A stretch of 5,514 nucleotides of DNA from Eubacteriales bacterium (GTDB taxonomy: Bacteria; Bacillota; Clostridia; Christensenellales; UMGS416), in NCBI GenBank assembly GCA_028709505.1, contig JAQVWW010000110.1:1-5514 (forward strand), read 5' to 3'. Shown here one piece after another: positions 1 to 4,757 of this stretch. The notes beneath the pieces are model-generated. The model did no database searches. It had not been told where the DNA came from and worked only from the letters and a program-made list of their open reading frames with translations. How positions within the stretch are numbered: the first letter of the stretch is position 1; the number at the start of each line of letters is the position of its first letter. The position numbers and the translations under genes were made by a program.

Positions 1-379
1 CGGCGCCGATGAAGTCAATCTGGCCTGAAGCCAGCGCGGCGGGCAGCGAGTCAAACAGCATGTCCTCTACCACCAGCTCCACACCCAGCGCTTCGGCTAT
101 TTTGGCGGCAATGTCGGCGTCGACGCCGATGACCTGGCCGGCACTGTCCTTCATTTCAAAGGGGATGAATTCGGCGTTGGTGCCCCAGACAATTTTGCCG
201 GCGGCCTTGATTTTATCCAGCTTCGACGCAGCGGCCTCGGCGGTGGGCTCAGGCGTGGCCTGCACCTGGCCCGTGGGGGCGGCAGTGGGCTCGGCAGCCG
301 GCGCGGCCGTGCAGCCGGCCAGCGCGGCGATGAGCAGTACGCTCAGTACGGTACTGAACAGTTTTATATAGTTCTTCAT
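1..379 (-). CDS. ABC transporter substrate-binding lipoprotein, family 3 (amino acid type), 3'-truncated by window edge
   Basis: The 126 visible residues are the N-terminus of an extracellular solute-binding protein that would deliver a polar amino acid or similar ligand to an ABC importer. Residues 1-23 form a lipoprotein signal: a positive start (MKNYIK), a hydrophobic core and the lipobox LAGC with the lipidated Cys at 23. Residues 24-52 are an Ala/Pro/Thr-rich linker, typical of a tether between membrane and domain. From residue 53 the SBP_bac_3 fold starts: KIVWGTNAEFIPFEM (first strand and ligand-facing loop), then GVDADIAAKIAEALG, the family's G-x-D-x-D-I/L-A signature, then LPAALASGQIDFIGA. 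The start at 379 is supported by GGAGG at 387-391, seven bases upstream. The permease and ATPase genes are not visible and would be expected beyond position 1. The family is clear; the ligand cannot be told from this part. Confidence 0.93.
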   Translation of the reverse strand, partial: MKNYIKLFSTVLSVLLIAALAGCTAAPAAEPTAAPTGQVQATPEPTAEAAASKLDKIKAAGKIVWGTNAEFIPFEMKDSAGQVIGVDADIAAKIAEALGVELVVEDMLFDSLPAALASGQIDFIGA

Positions 380-413
380 GACAATTCCTCCGTCACGTTT
401 TACTTATGAGGAG

Positions 414-442
414 ATTATAAGAGATCCCGGCGGCGATGTCAA
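414..442 (-). promoter_or_regulatory. Consensus sigma-A promoter of the solute-binding protein gene
   Basis: On the minus strand TTGACA (437-442) and TATAAT (414-419) are both exact consensus hexamers, separated by exactly 17 bases (420-436). Transcription should start near 407, giving a leader of about 28 bases that contains the GGAGG site and leaves no room for a riboswitch. A promoter this strong usually needs repression or other control, which fits the dyads just upstream. Confidence 0.88.
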
Positions 443-450
443 CATTAATT

Positions 451-464
451 TGCATATTTATACA
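451..464 (-). promoter_or_regulatory. Possible ArgR/AhrC-type operator
   Basis: The plus strand reads TGCATATTTATACA, a near-palindrome with one arm mismatch that fits the ARG-box pattern TGNATWWWWATNCA. It lies eight bases upstream of the -35 hexamer of an amino-acid-type binding protein gene, where a regulator could act. A weaker, three-mismatch relative lies at 517-530. The match is to a degenerate AT-rich pattern in AT-rich DNA, so it could be chance. No regulator gene is in the window. Confidence 0.35.
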
Positions 465-473
465 TACGATTTT

Positions 474-479
474 TGTCAA
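474..479 (-). promoter_or_regulatory. Second exact -35 hexamer, possible upstream promoter
   Basis: A second TTGACA lies 37 bases upstream of the first. Seventeen bases downstream of it the -10 position is TATGCA (451-456), only a partial match and inside the ARG-like dyad. It could be a weak regulated second promoter or a chance hexamer. Confidence 0.25.
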
Positions 480-515
480 TCGAGCTGCATAATATAAAAC
501 TTATCTCGATTATGC
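478..515. repeat. Two interleaved inverted repeats in AT-rich upstream DNA
   Basis: AATCGAG (478-484) pairs with CTCGATT (505-511). GCATAAT (487-493) pairs with ATTATGC (509-515). The right arms overlap, so both cannot form together. They lie 35-75 bases upstream of the -35 hexamer of the solute-binding protein gene and could be binding sites for a repressor or activator. No known operator consensus is matched. Confidence 0.4.
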
Positions 516-563
516 CCGTATAATTATCATTTTAATGAATAATATGAAATGAGTCCAAGCCTA

Positions 564-589
564 CATTCGCATGAATTCTCATGCGAATG
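564..589. repeat. Perfect 11-bp inverted repeat with 4-base loop
   Basis: CATTCGCATGA (564-574) and TCATGCGAATG (579-589) are exact reverse complements around the loop ATTC. No T-tract follows on either strand, so it does not look like an intrinsic terminator. It marks the border between the AT-rich promoter side and the GC-rich repeat side of the intergenic region. A protein-binding site or an RNA hairpin are both possible. Confidence 0.7.
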
Positions 590-599
590 CACTGCGCAA

Positions 600-711
600 A
601 GACGTGGTTTTGCCCGGCGGCTGCCGCTGCATGACGGGGAAGGGGCGGCGGCCGCCGCGGTGGACGACCGCAGCGGCGGATGAGGCCGGCGGGCAGGTAA
701 CGGCACCGTGA
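600..711. other. GC-rich non-coding stretch before the repeat array
   Basis: This stretch shows no start with a ribosome binding site and no protein-like reading frame. It contains a perfect 14-bp GC palindrome (arms 645-651 and 652-658, GCGGCGG and CCGCCGC). Bases around 691-711 resemble the end of a repeat unit (compare GGCAGGTAACGGCA with GGCGAGGTATCCTGCGG), so it may hold a decayed earlier copy. Confidence 0.4.
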
Positions 712-801
712 CGGGCCGCCCCGGCGTGCTGTAAAAAAGGCCGTCGCACAGCGCCTGCGCACCGCTGGGTTATGGCGCGCACGGGATAGGGGGACGCGGC
801 A

Positions 802-844
802 CCGGCAAAGGTTGCGGCGCTTGGGCGCAACCGCCGGTTGCCGG
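802..844 (-). ncRNA. Nested stem-loop in repeat copy A (possible RNA structure)
   Basis: An outer stem pairs CCGGCAA (802-808) with TTGCCGG (838-844). An inner stem pairs GGTTGCG (810-816) with CGCAACC (826-832). A 5-base bulge (833-837) lies on one side. A competing short hairpin, GCAACC (827-832) with GGTTGC (836-841), would break the inner stem. The structure is visible in the sequence; whether it is transcribed is not known. Minus is given because both flanking genes read that way. Confidence 0.4.
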
Positions 845-975
845 GTTATTGGTGGCGAGGTATCCTGCGGCAGCATGCGCGGGCCGCCGCATGCCCCGGC
901 GTGCTGTAAAAAAAGCCGTCGCACAGCGCCTGCGCACCGCTGGGTAGGGTACGCGTGGGATAGGGGGACGCGGCA

Positions 976-1018
976 CCGGCAAAGGTTGCGGCGCTTAGGC
1001 ACAACCGCCGGTTGCCGG
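976..1018 (-). ncRNA. Nested stem-loop in repeat copy B (possible RNA structure)
   Basis: This is the same fold as in copy A, shifted by 174 bases. The outer stem 976-982 with 1012-1018 is perfect. The inner stem 984-990 with 1000-1006 has one changed pair: C989 faces A1001 on the plus strand, which is a mismatch there but a G-U wobble in a minus-strand RNA. Confidence 0.4.
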
Positions 1019-1228
1019 GTTATTGGTAGCGAGGTATCCTGCGGTAGCATGCGCGGGCCGCCGCTGTGTGCCCCGGCGTGCTGCAAAAAGGGCCGTCACG
1101 CACGCCCATCACGCCGTTATGCTGCGCGGCGCTTGGGCGCAACCGCCGGCAGCTGGCACCCTCCTGGCAGCATGCGCGGGCCGCCGCGCAGCGCCTGCGC
1201 ACTGCTGGGTAGGGTACGCGTGAGATAG

Positions 1229-1265
1229 GGGGACGCGGCGCTGCTGAGAACAGCGCCGCGTCCCC
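1229..1265. repeat. Perfect 15-bp GC-rich hairpin at the end of the repeat array
   Basis: GGGGACGCGGCGCTG (1229-1243) and CAGCGCCGCGTCCCC (1251-1265) are exact complements around a 7-base loop. Most of the left arm is the conserved block of repeat copy D; the right arm is outside the unit. There is no T-tract on either side, so it is not a classical intrinsic terminator, though it could stall polymerase or protect a 3' end of RNA from the minus-strand gene ending at 1333. Confidence 0.75.
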
Positions 1266-1275
1266 GCGTCAGAAA

Positions 1276-1307
1276 CGGGCCGCAAAGCTTTGCCAGCCTG
1301 CGGCCCG
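1276..1307 (-). terminator. Probable terminator hairpin of the serine hydrolase gene
   Basis: CGGGCCGCA (1276-1284) and TGCGGCCCG (1299-1307) form a 9-bp GC-rich stem with a 14-base loop, 25 bases past the minus-strand stop codon. On the minus strand it is followed by TTTCT, a short and imperfect U-tract, so termination is likely but may be leaky. Confidence 0.5.
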
Positions 1308-1332
1308 ATTGCCGTGAAAGGTCGCCGCCCGG

Positions 1333-2775
1333 CTATTCCGCGATGCCGCACAGCGCGATATTCTGCCGGGAGAAGCCCACGTTACGGCTGCCGCTCAACA
1401 CCAGCGCGCCCGGCGAAAAGGTTGCGGTAAAGGTGTCGATAAACGGCGTGCGCGTGTAGGCGGCCTGGAAAGTATAGGCGTCCTGCCGCCACGCGCCGGC
1501 GCAGGCCACGTCGCCAAAGAAGGGCCGGCCGGCCTCCATCGAAGGCACGTTTGCGTCAATGGGCGTATCCAGCCACTGCTGGTAACCCAGCCGGATAGCC
1601 AGCTCCCGGCCGTCGACGACCAAATGCAGCGTCGTGGTATCGCCGAAGTCGAAGCGTATCCGGCTGATGCCAAACGCATTGTCAACGACGCGATAGGTTT
1701 TGCCGCTGGCCTCGCGGGCACAGGCGTGCTGCGCCGGGCTTTCGCCGGCGGGTAGCGGCAGCGTCAGCTGCGTCAGTCGTTTTTTGAGCTGCTCCTGCAC
1801 CGGCTTGGGGCAGTCGATGTCGCCATCGCGCATGGCCGGCAGCAGAATGTCCCATACCAGCGTCAGCATAGGCTGCATGTCATCCATGCCCGACTGCACC
1901 GCCAGTACCGCATCCTGGCGCGGCATGACGATACAATATTGGCCAAAAGCGCCGTCTCCGCGGTAAACGCCTTCGGGCTGGCAACGCCAGAACTGATAGC
2001 CGTAGCCCTGCTCCCAATCGGGGTTTTGGCTGGGGCCGTTGTAGATGTGCCAAGCGGTGGCCTCGTCAATCCACGCGGCGTCGAGCAACTGACGGCCGTC
2101 GCAGGCGCCGCGGTTGAGCAGGAAGGTGCCAAACTTGGCGATATCTTCGGTTTTGACGTGAAAGCCATATCCGCCGGTATCGTAGCCCTTGGGGCAGGTC
2201 TCCCACCACACGTTTTCAATGCCCAGCGGCTCCAACAGCCGGGGTGTGAGGTAGGCGCTTACACGCTGCCCGGTGACGTTCTGCACGATGACCGACAGCA
2301 TATACGTGGCAAAGGTGTTGTAGAGAAACTTGCTGCCCGGCTCCAGCGGCACATAGGAGGTCAGAAAGTCGTAGGCCCAGTCGTCGGACGCGCCCATTTT
2401 CGGCTCGACGGTATGGCCGGTGCACATGCCCAGCAGGTGGCGCACCTTCATTTTGCGCATATTTTCGCAGGGCGGCGCGGCCAGCTTGCCCGGAAAAAAA
2501 CCGAGCACGTCGTCGTCCAGCGTCAGGCGCCGCTCCTGTACGGCAAAGCCTACCGCCGTGGAGGTAAAGCTCTTGCTCAGCGAAAAGAGAAAATGGTTGT
2601 AGTCGCTGCGATAGGGCGCCCACCAGCCTTCGGCCACCACTTTGTTATGCCGCAGTAGCATCAGCGAATGCAGCCCCAGGTTTTGTTCTTCTACAGCGTC
2701 GATAAAACGGGTAATAGCGACGGGATCCACACCGGCCTGGCAGGGCAGTACCCGCAGCAGCTTGTGTTGTTGCAT
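1333..2775 (-). CDS. Serine hydrolase, class C beta-lactamase/penicillin-binding protein fold
   Basis: A 480-residue protein of the beta-lactamase-like serine hydrolase superfamily (COG1680), whose members act as esterases, amidases or D-amino acid peptidases; true beta-lactamase activity cannot be assumed. The catalytic SxxK motif is S65-L-S-K68 within LFSLSKSFTSTAVG. The second motif lies in FLYNTFATYMLS (Y152-N153-T154), followed by the typical VQNVTG. The third region is YRGDGAFGQYCIVMPRQDAVLAV (271-293), where GDGxxGQ stands where KTG or HxG is found in relatives. Residues from about 340 to 480 form an extra, probably beta-rich C-terminal region beyond the catalytic domain. There is no signal peptide or membrane segment, so a cytoplasmic enzyme is predicted. 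The start at 2775 is chosen because AGAGGTG (2782-2788) lies six bases upstream and the preceding 59 codons of open frame are basic, Cys-rich and cross the promoter. Stop is TAG. Confidence 0.92.
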   Translation of the reverse strand: MQQHKLLRVLPCQAGVDPVAITRFIDAVEEQNLGLHSLMLLRHNKVVAEGWWAPYRSDYNHFLFSLSKSFTSTAVGFAVQERRLTLDDDVLGFFPGKLAAPPCENMRKMKVRHLLGMCTGHTVEPKMGASDDWAYDFLTSYVPLEPGSKFLYNTFATYMLSVIVQNVTGQRVSAYLTPRLLEPLGIENVWWETCPKGYDTGGYGFHVKTEDIAKFGTFLLNRGACDGRQLLDAAWIDEATAWHIYNGPSQNPDWEQGYGYQFWRCQPEGVYRGDGAFGQYCIVMPRQDAVLAVQSGMDDMQPMLTLVWDILLPAMRDGDIDCPKPVQEQLKKRLTQLTLPLPAGESPAQHACAREASGKTYRVVDNAFGISRIRFDFGDTTTLHLVVDGRELAIRLGYQQWLDTPIDANVPSMEAGRPFFGDVACAGAWRQDAYTFQAAYTRTPFIDTFTATFSPGALVLSGSRNVGFSRQNIALCGIAE

Positions 2776-2845
2776 AGTAAACACCTCTTTCCCGGTAAAA
2801 TGCCGGCGCCGAAGCCGGCCAAAGGCACAGCCGCCTTTCCCTACC

Positions 2846-2873
2846 AGTGTAGCACAGCGCCGGCATAAAACAA
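2846..2873 (-). promoter_or_regulatory. Probable promoter of the serine hydrolase gene
   Basis: On the minus strand TTGTTT (2868-2873) is followed after 16 bases by TACACT (2846-2851). The -10 hexamer is preceded by TGC (2852-2854), an extended -10 element. The start of transcription would be near 2839, giving a leader of about 64 bases before the ATG at 2775. Confidence 0.55.
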
Positions 2874-2928
2874 GCGGAAATGCCGGCGCAAAAGGCGAAA
2901 ACCCCATGCGCCGATGGGAAAAAGAGTA

Positions 2929-2957
2929 TGGAAAAATCGGCGCAAATAGCATATACT
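2929..2957 (+). promoter_or_regulatory. Probable promoter of the Gfo/Idh/MocA oxidoreductase gene
   Basis: TGGAAA (2929-2934, 4 of 6 consensus bases) and TATACT (2952-2957, 5 of 6) are separated by 17 bases. Transcription would start near 2964, giving a leader of only about 23 bases that carries the ribosome binding site. It diverges from the serine hydrolase promoter, with about 55 bases between the two -35 hexamers. Confidence 0.55.
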
Positions 2958-2973
2958 CAACCTATTCACGCCG

Positions 2974-2980
2974 AGGAGGG
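2974..2980 (+). promoter_or_regulatory. Ribosome binding site fixing the oxidoreductase start
   Basis: AGGAGGG lies six bases before the ATG at 2987. It decides the start against the long upstream open extension that runs back to 2642 through the promoter and into the oppositely oriented serine hydrolase gene. Confidence 0.9.
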
Positions 2981-2986
2981 ATCATC

Positions 2987-3988
2987 ATGATTCGGATAGC
3001 CATGCTCAGCAAGTGGCACGTACACGCCAAGGACTACCAAGCGCAGCTTCAGCAGCGCTCGGATGTGCAGATTACCGCCGTGTGGGACGAGGACGCCGAC
3101 CGGGGAGCCGCATGGGCCCGGGAGCTGGGCGCCGCCTTCGAGGCCGACCTGGACAGCTGCCTGGCCCGCGCCGATGTGGACGCCGTGGTGGTGGTCACCC
3201 CTACCAATCTGCATCCCGACGTCATCATCAAAGCCGCCAACGCCGGCAAGCACATCTTTACCGAGAAGGTGCTGGCCTTTACCGTAAAGGATTGCCTGCG
3301 TATCAAAGAGGCAGTGCAGCGCAACCGCGTGCAGTTTTGCATCTCGCTGCCCTACCGTACGTTCCCCAACAACCTTTACGCCAAGCAGATGCTGGACAGC
3401 GGCGTGCTGGGCGACCCGACGCTGATGCTGGTGCGCACCAACCACGACGGCAGCATCGCCGGCTGGTTGCCCCCGCACTTTTACGACGCCGAGCTGTGCG
3501 GCGGCGGCGCGATGATAGACCTGGGCGCCCACCCGATGTACCTGTCGGCTTGGTTGCTGGGCAAGCCCCGCCGCATTACGTCGATGTTCGTCAACACCAC
3601 CGGCAAGCCGGTGGAGGACAACGCCGCGTGCCTGATCGAGTTCGAAAACGGCGCCATCGCCATCCCCCAGACCAACTTCGTATCGGGCAACAGCAAGCGC
3701 GGCTTTGAAATCCACGGCACCAAAGGCAGCCTCGTGTTTGAGGACCCGGACTTGCCGGTGAATGTGTATGCCAGCGGCGTAGAGACCGACGCCGACGGCC
3801 ACCCGCTTTCGCCGCTGCCCGCCGAGGCCAAAATGCCCATCGATCAGTGGCTGGATGCCATCCAGGGCACCGATACGGTGCAATACGGCATAGACGACGC
3901 CGTGGCGCTGACCGAGCTTATGGAAGGCGCGTATCGTTCGGCGCGGGAAGGCCGCACCGTATGCTTTGACGAGCTGGCGCGGGAATAA
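2987..3988 (+). CDS. Gfo/Idh/MocA family NAD(P)-dependent oxidoreductase
   Basis: A 333-residue cytoplasmic protein, the normal length for this family of sugar, inositol and related dehydrogenases. Residues 1-120 are the Rossmann part: MIRIAMLSKWHVHAKDY, then AVWDEDADRG, then DAVVVVTPTNLHPDVIIKAA, the family's T-P-x-x-x-H segment. The sugar-type lysine motif is present as E93-K94-V95 rather than EKP. The C-terminal domain contains GGGAMIDLGAHPMYL (172-186) with Asp178 and His182 at the usual catalytic positions, and EIHGTKGSLVFED (241-253), the family's 'GTKG' strand. The first loop reads MLSKWHVHA, so the classical GxGxxG nucleotide motif is not kept; this form resembles a subgroup I recall from other Firmicutes. 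Substrate and cofactor preference cannot be read from the sequence. It is a single-gene unit with its own promoter and terminator, divergent from the serine hydrolase. Confidence 0.92.
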   Translation: MIRIAMLSKWHVHAKDYQAQLQQRSDVQITAVWDEDADRGAAWARELGAAFEADLDSCLARADVDAVVVVTPTNLHPDVIIKAANAGKHIFTEKVLAFTVKDCLRIKEAVQRNRVQFCISLPYRTFPNNLYAKQMLDSGVLGDPTLMLVRTNHDGSIAGWLPPHFYDAELCGGGAMIDLGAHPMYLSAWLLGKPRRITSMFVNTTGKPVEDNAACLIEFENGAIAIPQTNFVSGNSKRGFEIHGTKGSLVFEDPDLPVNVYASGVETDADGHPLSPLPAEAKMPIDQWLDAIQGTDTVQYGIDDAVALTELMEGAYRSAREGRTVCFDELARE

Positions 3989-4010
3989 GCCGATACAGAC
4001 GGATAACATG

Positions 4011-4039
4011 AAAAGCAGCGGCATATGCCGCTGCTTTTT
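4011..4039. terminator. Bidirectional intrinsic terminator between convergent genes
   Basis: AAAAGCAGCGGCAT (4011-4024) and ATGCCGCTGCTTTT (4025-4038) form a perfect palindrome. The GC-rich stem is GCAGCGGC with GCCGCTGC. Plus-strand transcripts end in five T's (4035-4039), minus-strand transcripts in four. It sits 22 bases after the oxidoreductase stop and 43 bases after the minus-strand flavin reductase stop, so it can serve both. Confidence 0.93.
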
Positions 4040-4082
4040 GATCGGTAAAAAGCGCCGGAGCAGGGGCCGCCATCGCCCGCGG

Positions 4083-4730
4083 TTAATAGGTATATTCGTC
4101 GCGCAGTTTGGTCAGCACCGCCAGCGCGTCGCCTTCGACGCCGCGATGAAGCGGATTGACCGGCCGGTGTATGTTGTACAGGTAGCCGCTGGGGCCGTAG
4201 CGCCCTTGCAGCGTTTCGTCCAGGTACGCTTCCTCCATGGCCACGTGGTGCACGCTTAGGCATACCGTGGCGTGCGTGCCCGCCGGCGAAAGCGGATGTT
4301 CCCAGGCATAACGGCATTCGAGGTTTAAAAAACACTCGTCCACCCGCGGCGCGTTCACCAAAACCGACGGCTTGGCGGTAAGCCCCGCCGCCGCCAGCTC
4401 ATCTTGTCCGTAGCCATTGTGGGCGATGGTCTGCGAGCAGCGCCCATAATATTCGCCGGACATGAAGTTGATCACGGCGTCGCCGCGCTGTTTAAGCGTC
4501 TGGTACAGATGGCCCGCCGTGTTGACGGCGGCCAGAATACAGTAAAAGCCGTCGTTGTCGCCGACAAAGGAGGCCCAGGACTGTAAGCAGGCGTTGGCCA
4601 GGCCGTTTTCCTTATACGATGTCACCAAAAACAGCGGCGAAGGGATGGCCGTGACAAAATCCATCCACGAAAACCCGTAGGTTTCCATATCGGCCAGCGA
4701 CGTAGGGCAGGTGGTGAACTCTTTTTTCAT
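4083..4730 (-). CDS. Flavin reductase-like protein (FMN-binding split barrel)
   Basis: A 215-residue soluble protein of the flavin reductase-like split-barrel family, which binds FMN and passes electrons from NAD(P)H or acts as a flavoprotein partner. Family features in order: AIPSPLFLVTSYKENGLANACLQSW split over 29-52 (first strands with the Asn-rich flavin loop), a central GDAVINFMSGEYYGRCSQT segment (83-101), and LTAKPSVLVNAPRVDECFLNLEC (117-139), the typical 'P.v....E.l..leC' strand. It is near the upper end of the usual 150-215 residue range. The start is supported by AAAGGAG at 4738-4744, seven bases before the ATG. The upstream gene stops 27 bases away on the same strand, so the two are probably co-transcribed. 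Cys8, Cys49 and Cys64 are visible but no cofactor motif is formed by them. The electron acceptor is unknown. Confidence 0.85.
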   Translation of the reverse strand: MKKEFTTCPTSLADMETYGFSWMDFVTAIPSPLFLVTSYKENGLANACLQSWASFVGDNDGFYCILAAVNTAGHLYQTLKQRGDAVINFMSGEYYGRCSQTIAHNGYGQDELAAAGLTAKPSVLVNAPRVDECFLNLECRYAWEHPLSPAGTHATVCLSVHHVAMEEAYLDETLQGRYGPSGYLYNIHRPVNPLHRGVEGDALAVLTKLRDEYTY

Positions 4731-4757
4731 GTTGACGCTCCTTTGTCTAGGAAACTA

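Larger units (their letters stand above)
712..1239. repeat. Array of imperfect ~170-bp direct repeats, two full and two internally deleted copies
   Basis: Each unit begins with CGGGCCGCC: copy A 712-879, copy B 880-1053, copy C 1054-1176, copy D 1177-1239. Copies A and B share nearly the whole unit and differ by a 7-base insertion (GCATGCC-like) near the start, changes around 772-782 versus 946-955, and a few point changes. Ordered landmarks are CCGGCGTGCTG, an A-tract of 5-7 bases, CACAGCGCCTGCGCACCGCTGGGT split across the next block, GATAGGGGGACGCGGC (785-800, 959-974, 1224-1239), a nested stem-loop, and GCGAGGTATCCTGCGG followed by AGCATGCG. Copy C has lost or replaced the middle; copy D lacks the A-tract part and the second half. 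All frames are rich in Arg, Ala and Pro and have no convincing start, so the array is taken as non-coding. Confidence 0.85.

Noticed and set aside
9..371. A 120-residue plus-strand open frame at the left edge.
   Set aside because: It is the Ser/Ala-rich mirror of the lipoprotein gene, whose signal peptide, lipobox and family motif are clear.
380..413. Riboswitch or T-box leader before the solute-binding protein gene.
   Set aside because: The leader after the consensus promoter is only about 28 bases, too short for a structured sensor.
517..536. Fur box.
   Set aside because: Only a half-site resembling TGATAAT is present; the second half does not match and no iron-related gene is nearby.
532..1086. 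A 184-residue minus-strand open frame and other open frames across the repeat array.
   Set aside because: Their translations are rich in Arg, Ala, Pro and Cys, simply repeat with the DNA units, stay open in several frames at once because of high GC, and have no ribosome binding site.
712..1239. CRISPR array or integron cassette array.
   Set aside because: The units are about 170 bp direct repeats with no short repeat/unique spacer alternation, no cas genes, no integrase and no coding cassettes.
1939..2658. A 239-residue plus-strand open frame opposite the serine hydrolase.
   Set aside because: Its Gly/Ala/Val-rich translation matches no family and it runs through the strongly supported catalytic motifs on the other strand.
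2776..2952. Longer N-terminus for the serine hydrolase, starting at 2952.
   Set aside because: The extension is basic and Cys-rich, crosses the predicted promoter and leader, and lacks the clear ribosome binding site seen before 2775.
2642..2986. Longer N-terminus for the oxidoreductase, starting at 2642.
   Set aside because: It overlaps the serine hydrolase gene and both promoters; the family normally begins with MIRIAM-like sequence, and AGGAGGG sits just before 2987.
2966..4024. A 352-residue minus-strand open frame opposite the oxidoreductase.
   Set aside because: It is a codon-bias mirror of the real gene: His/Val/Gly-rich translation, no known family, no ribosome binding site.
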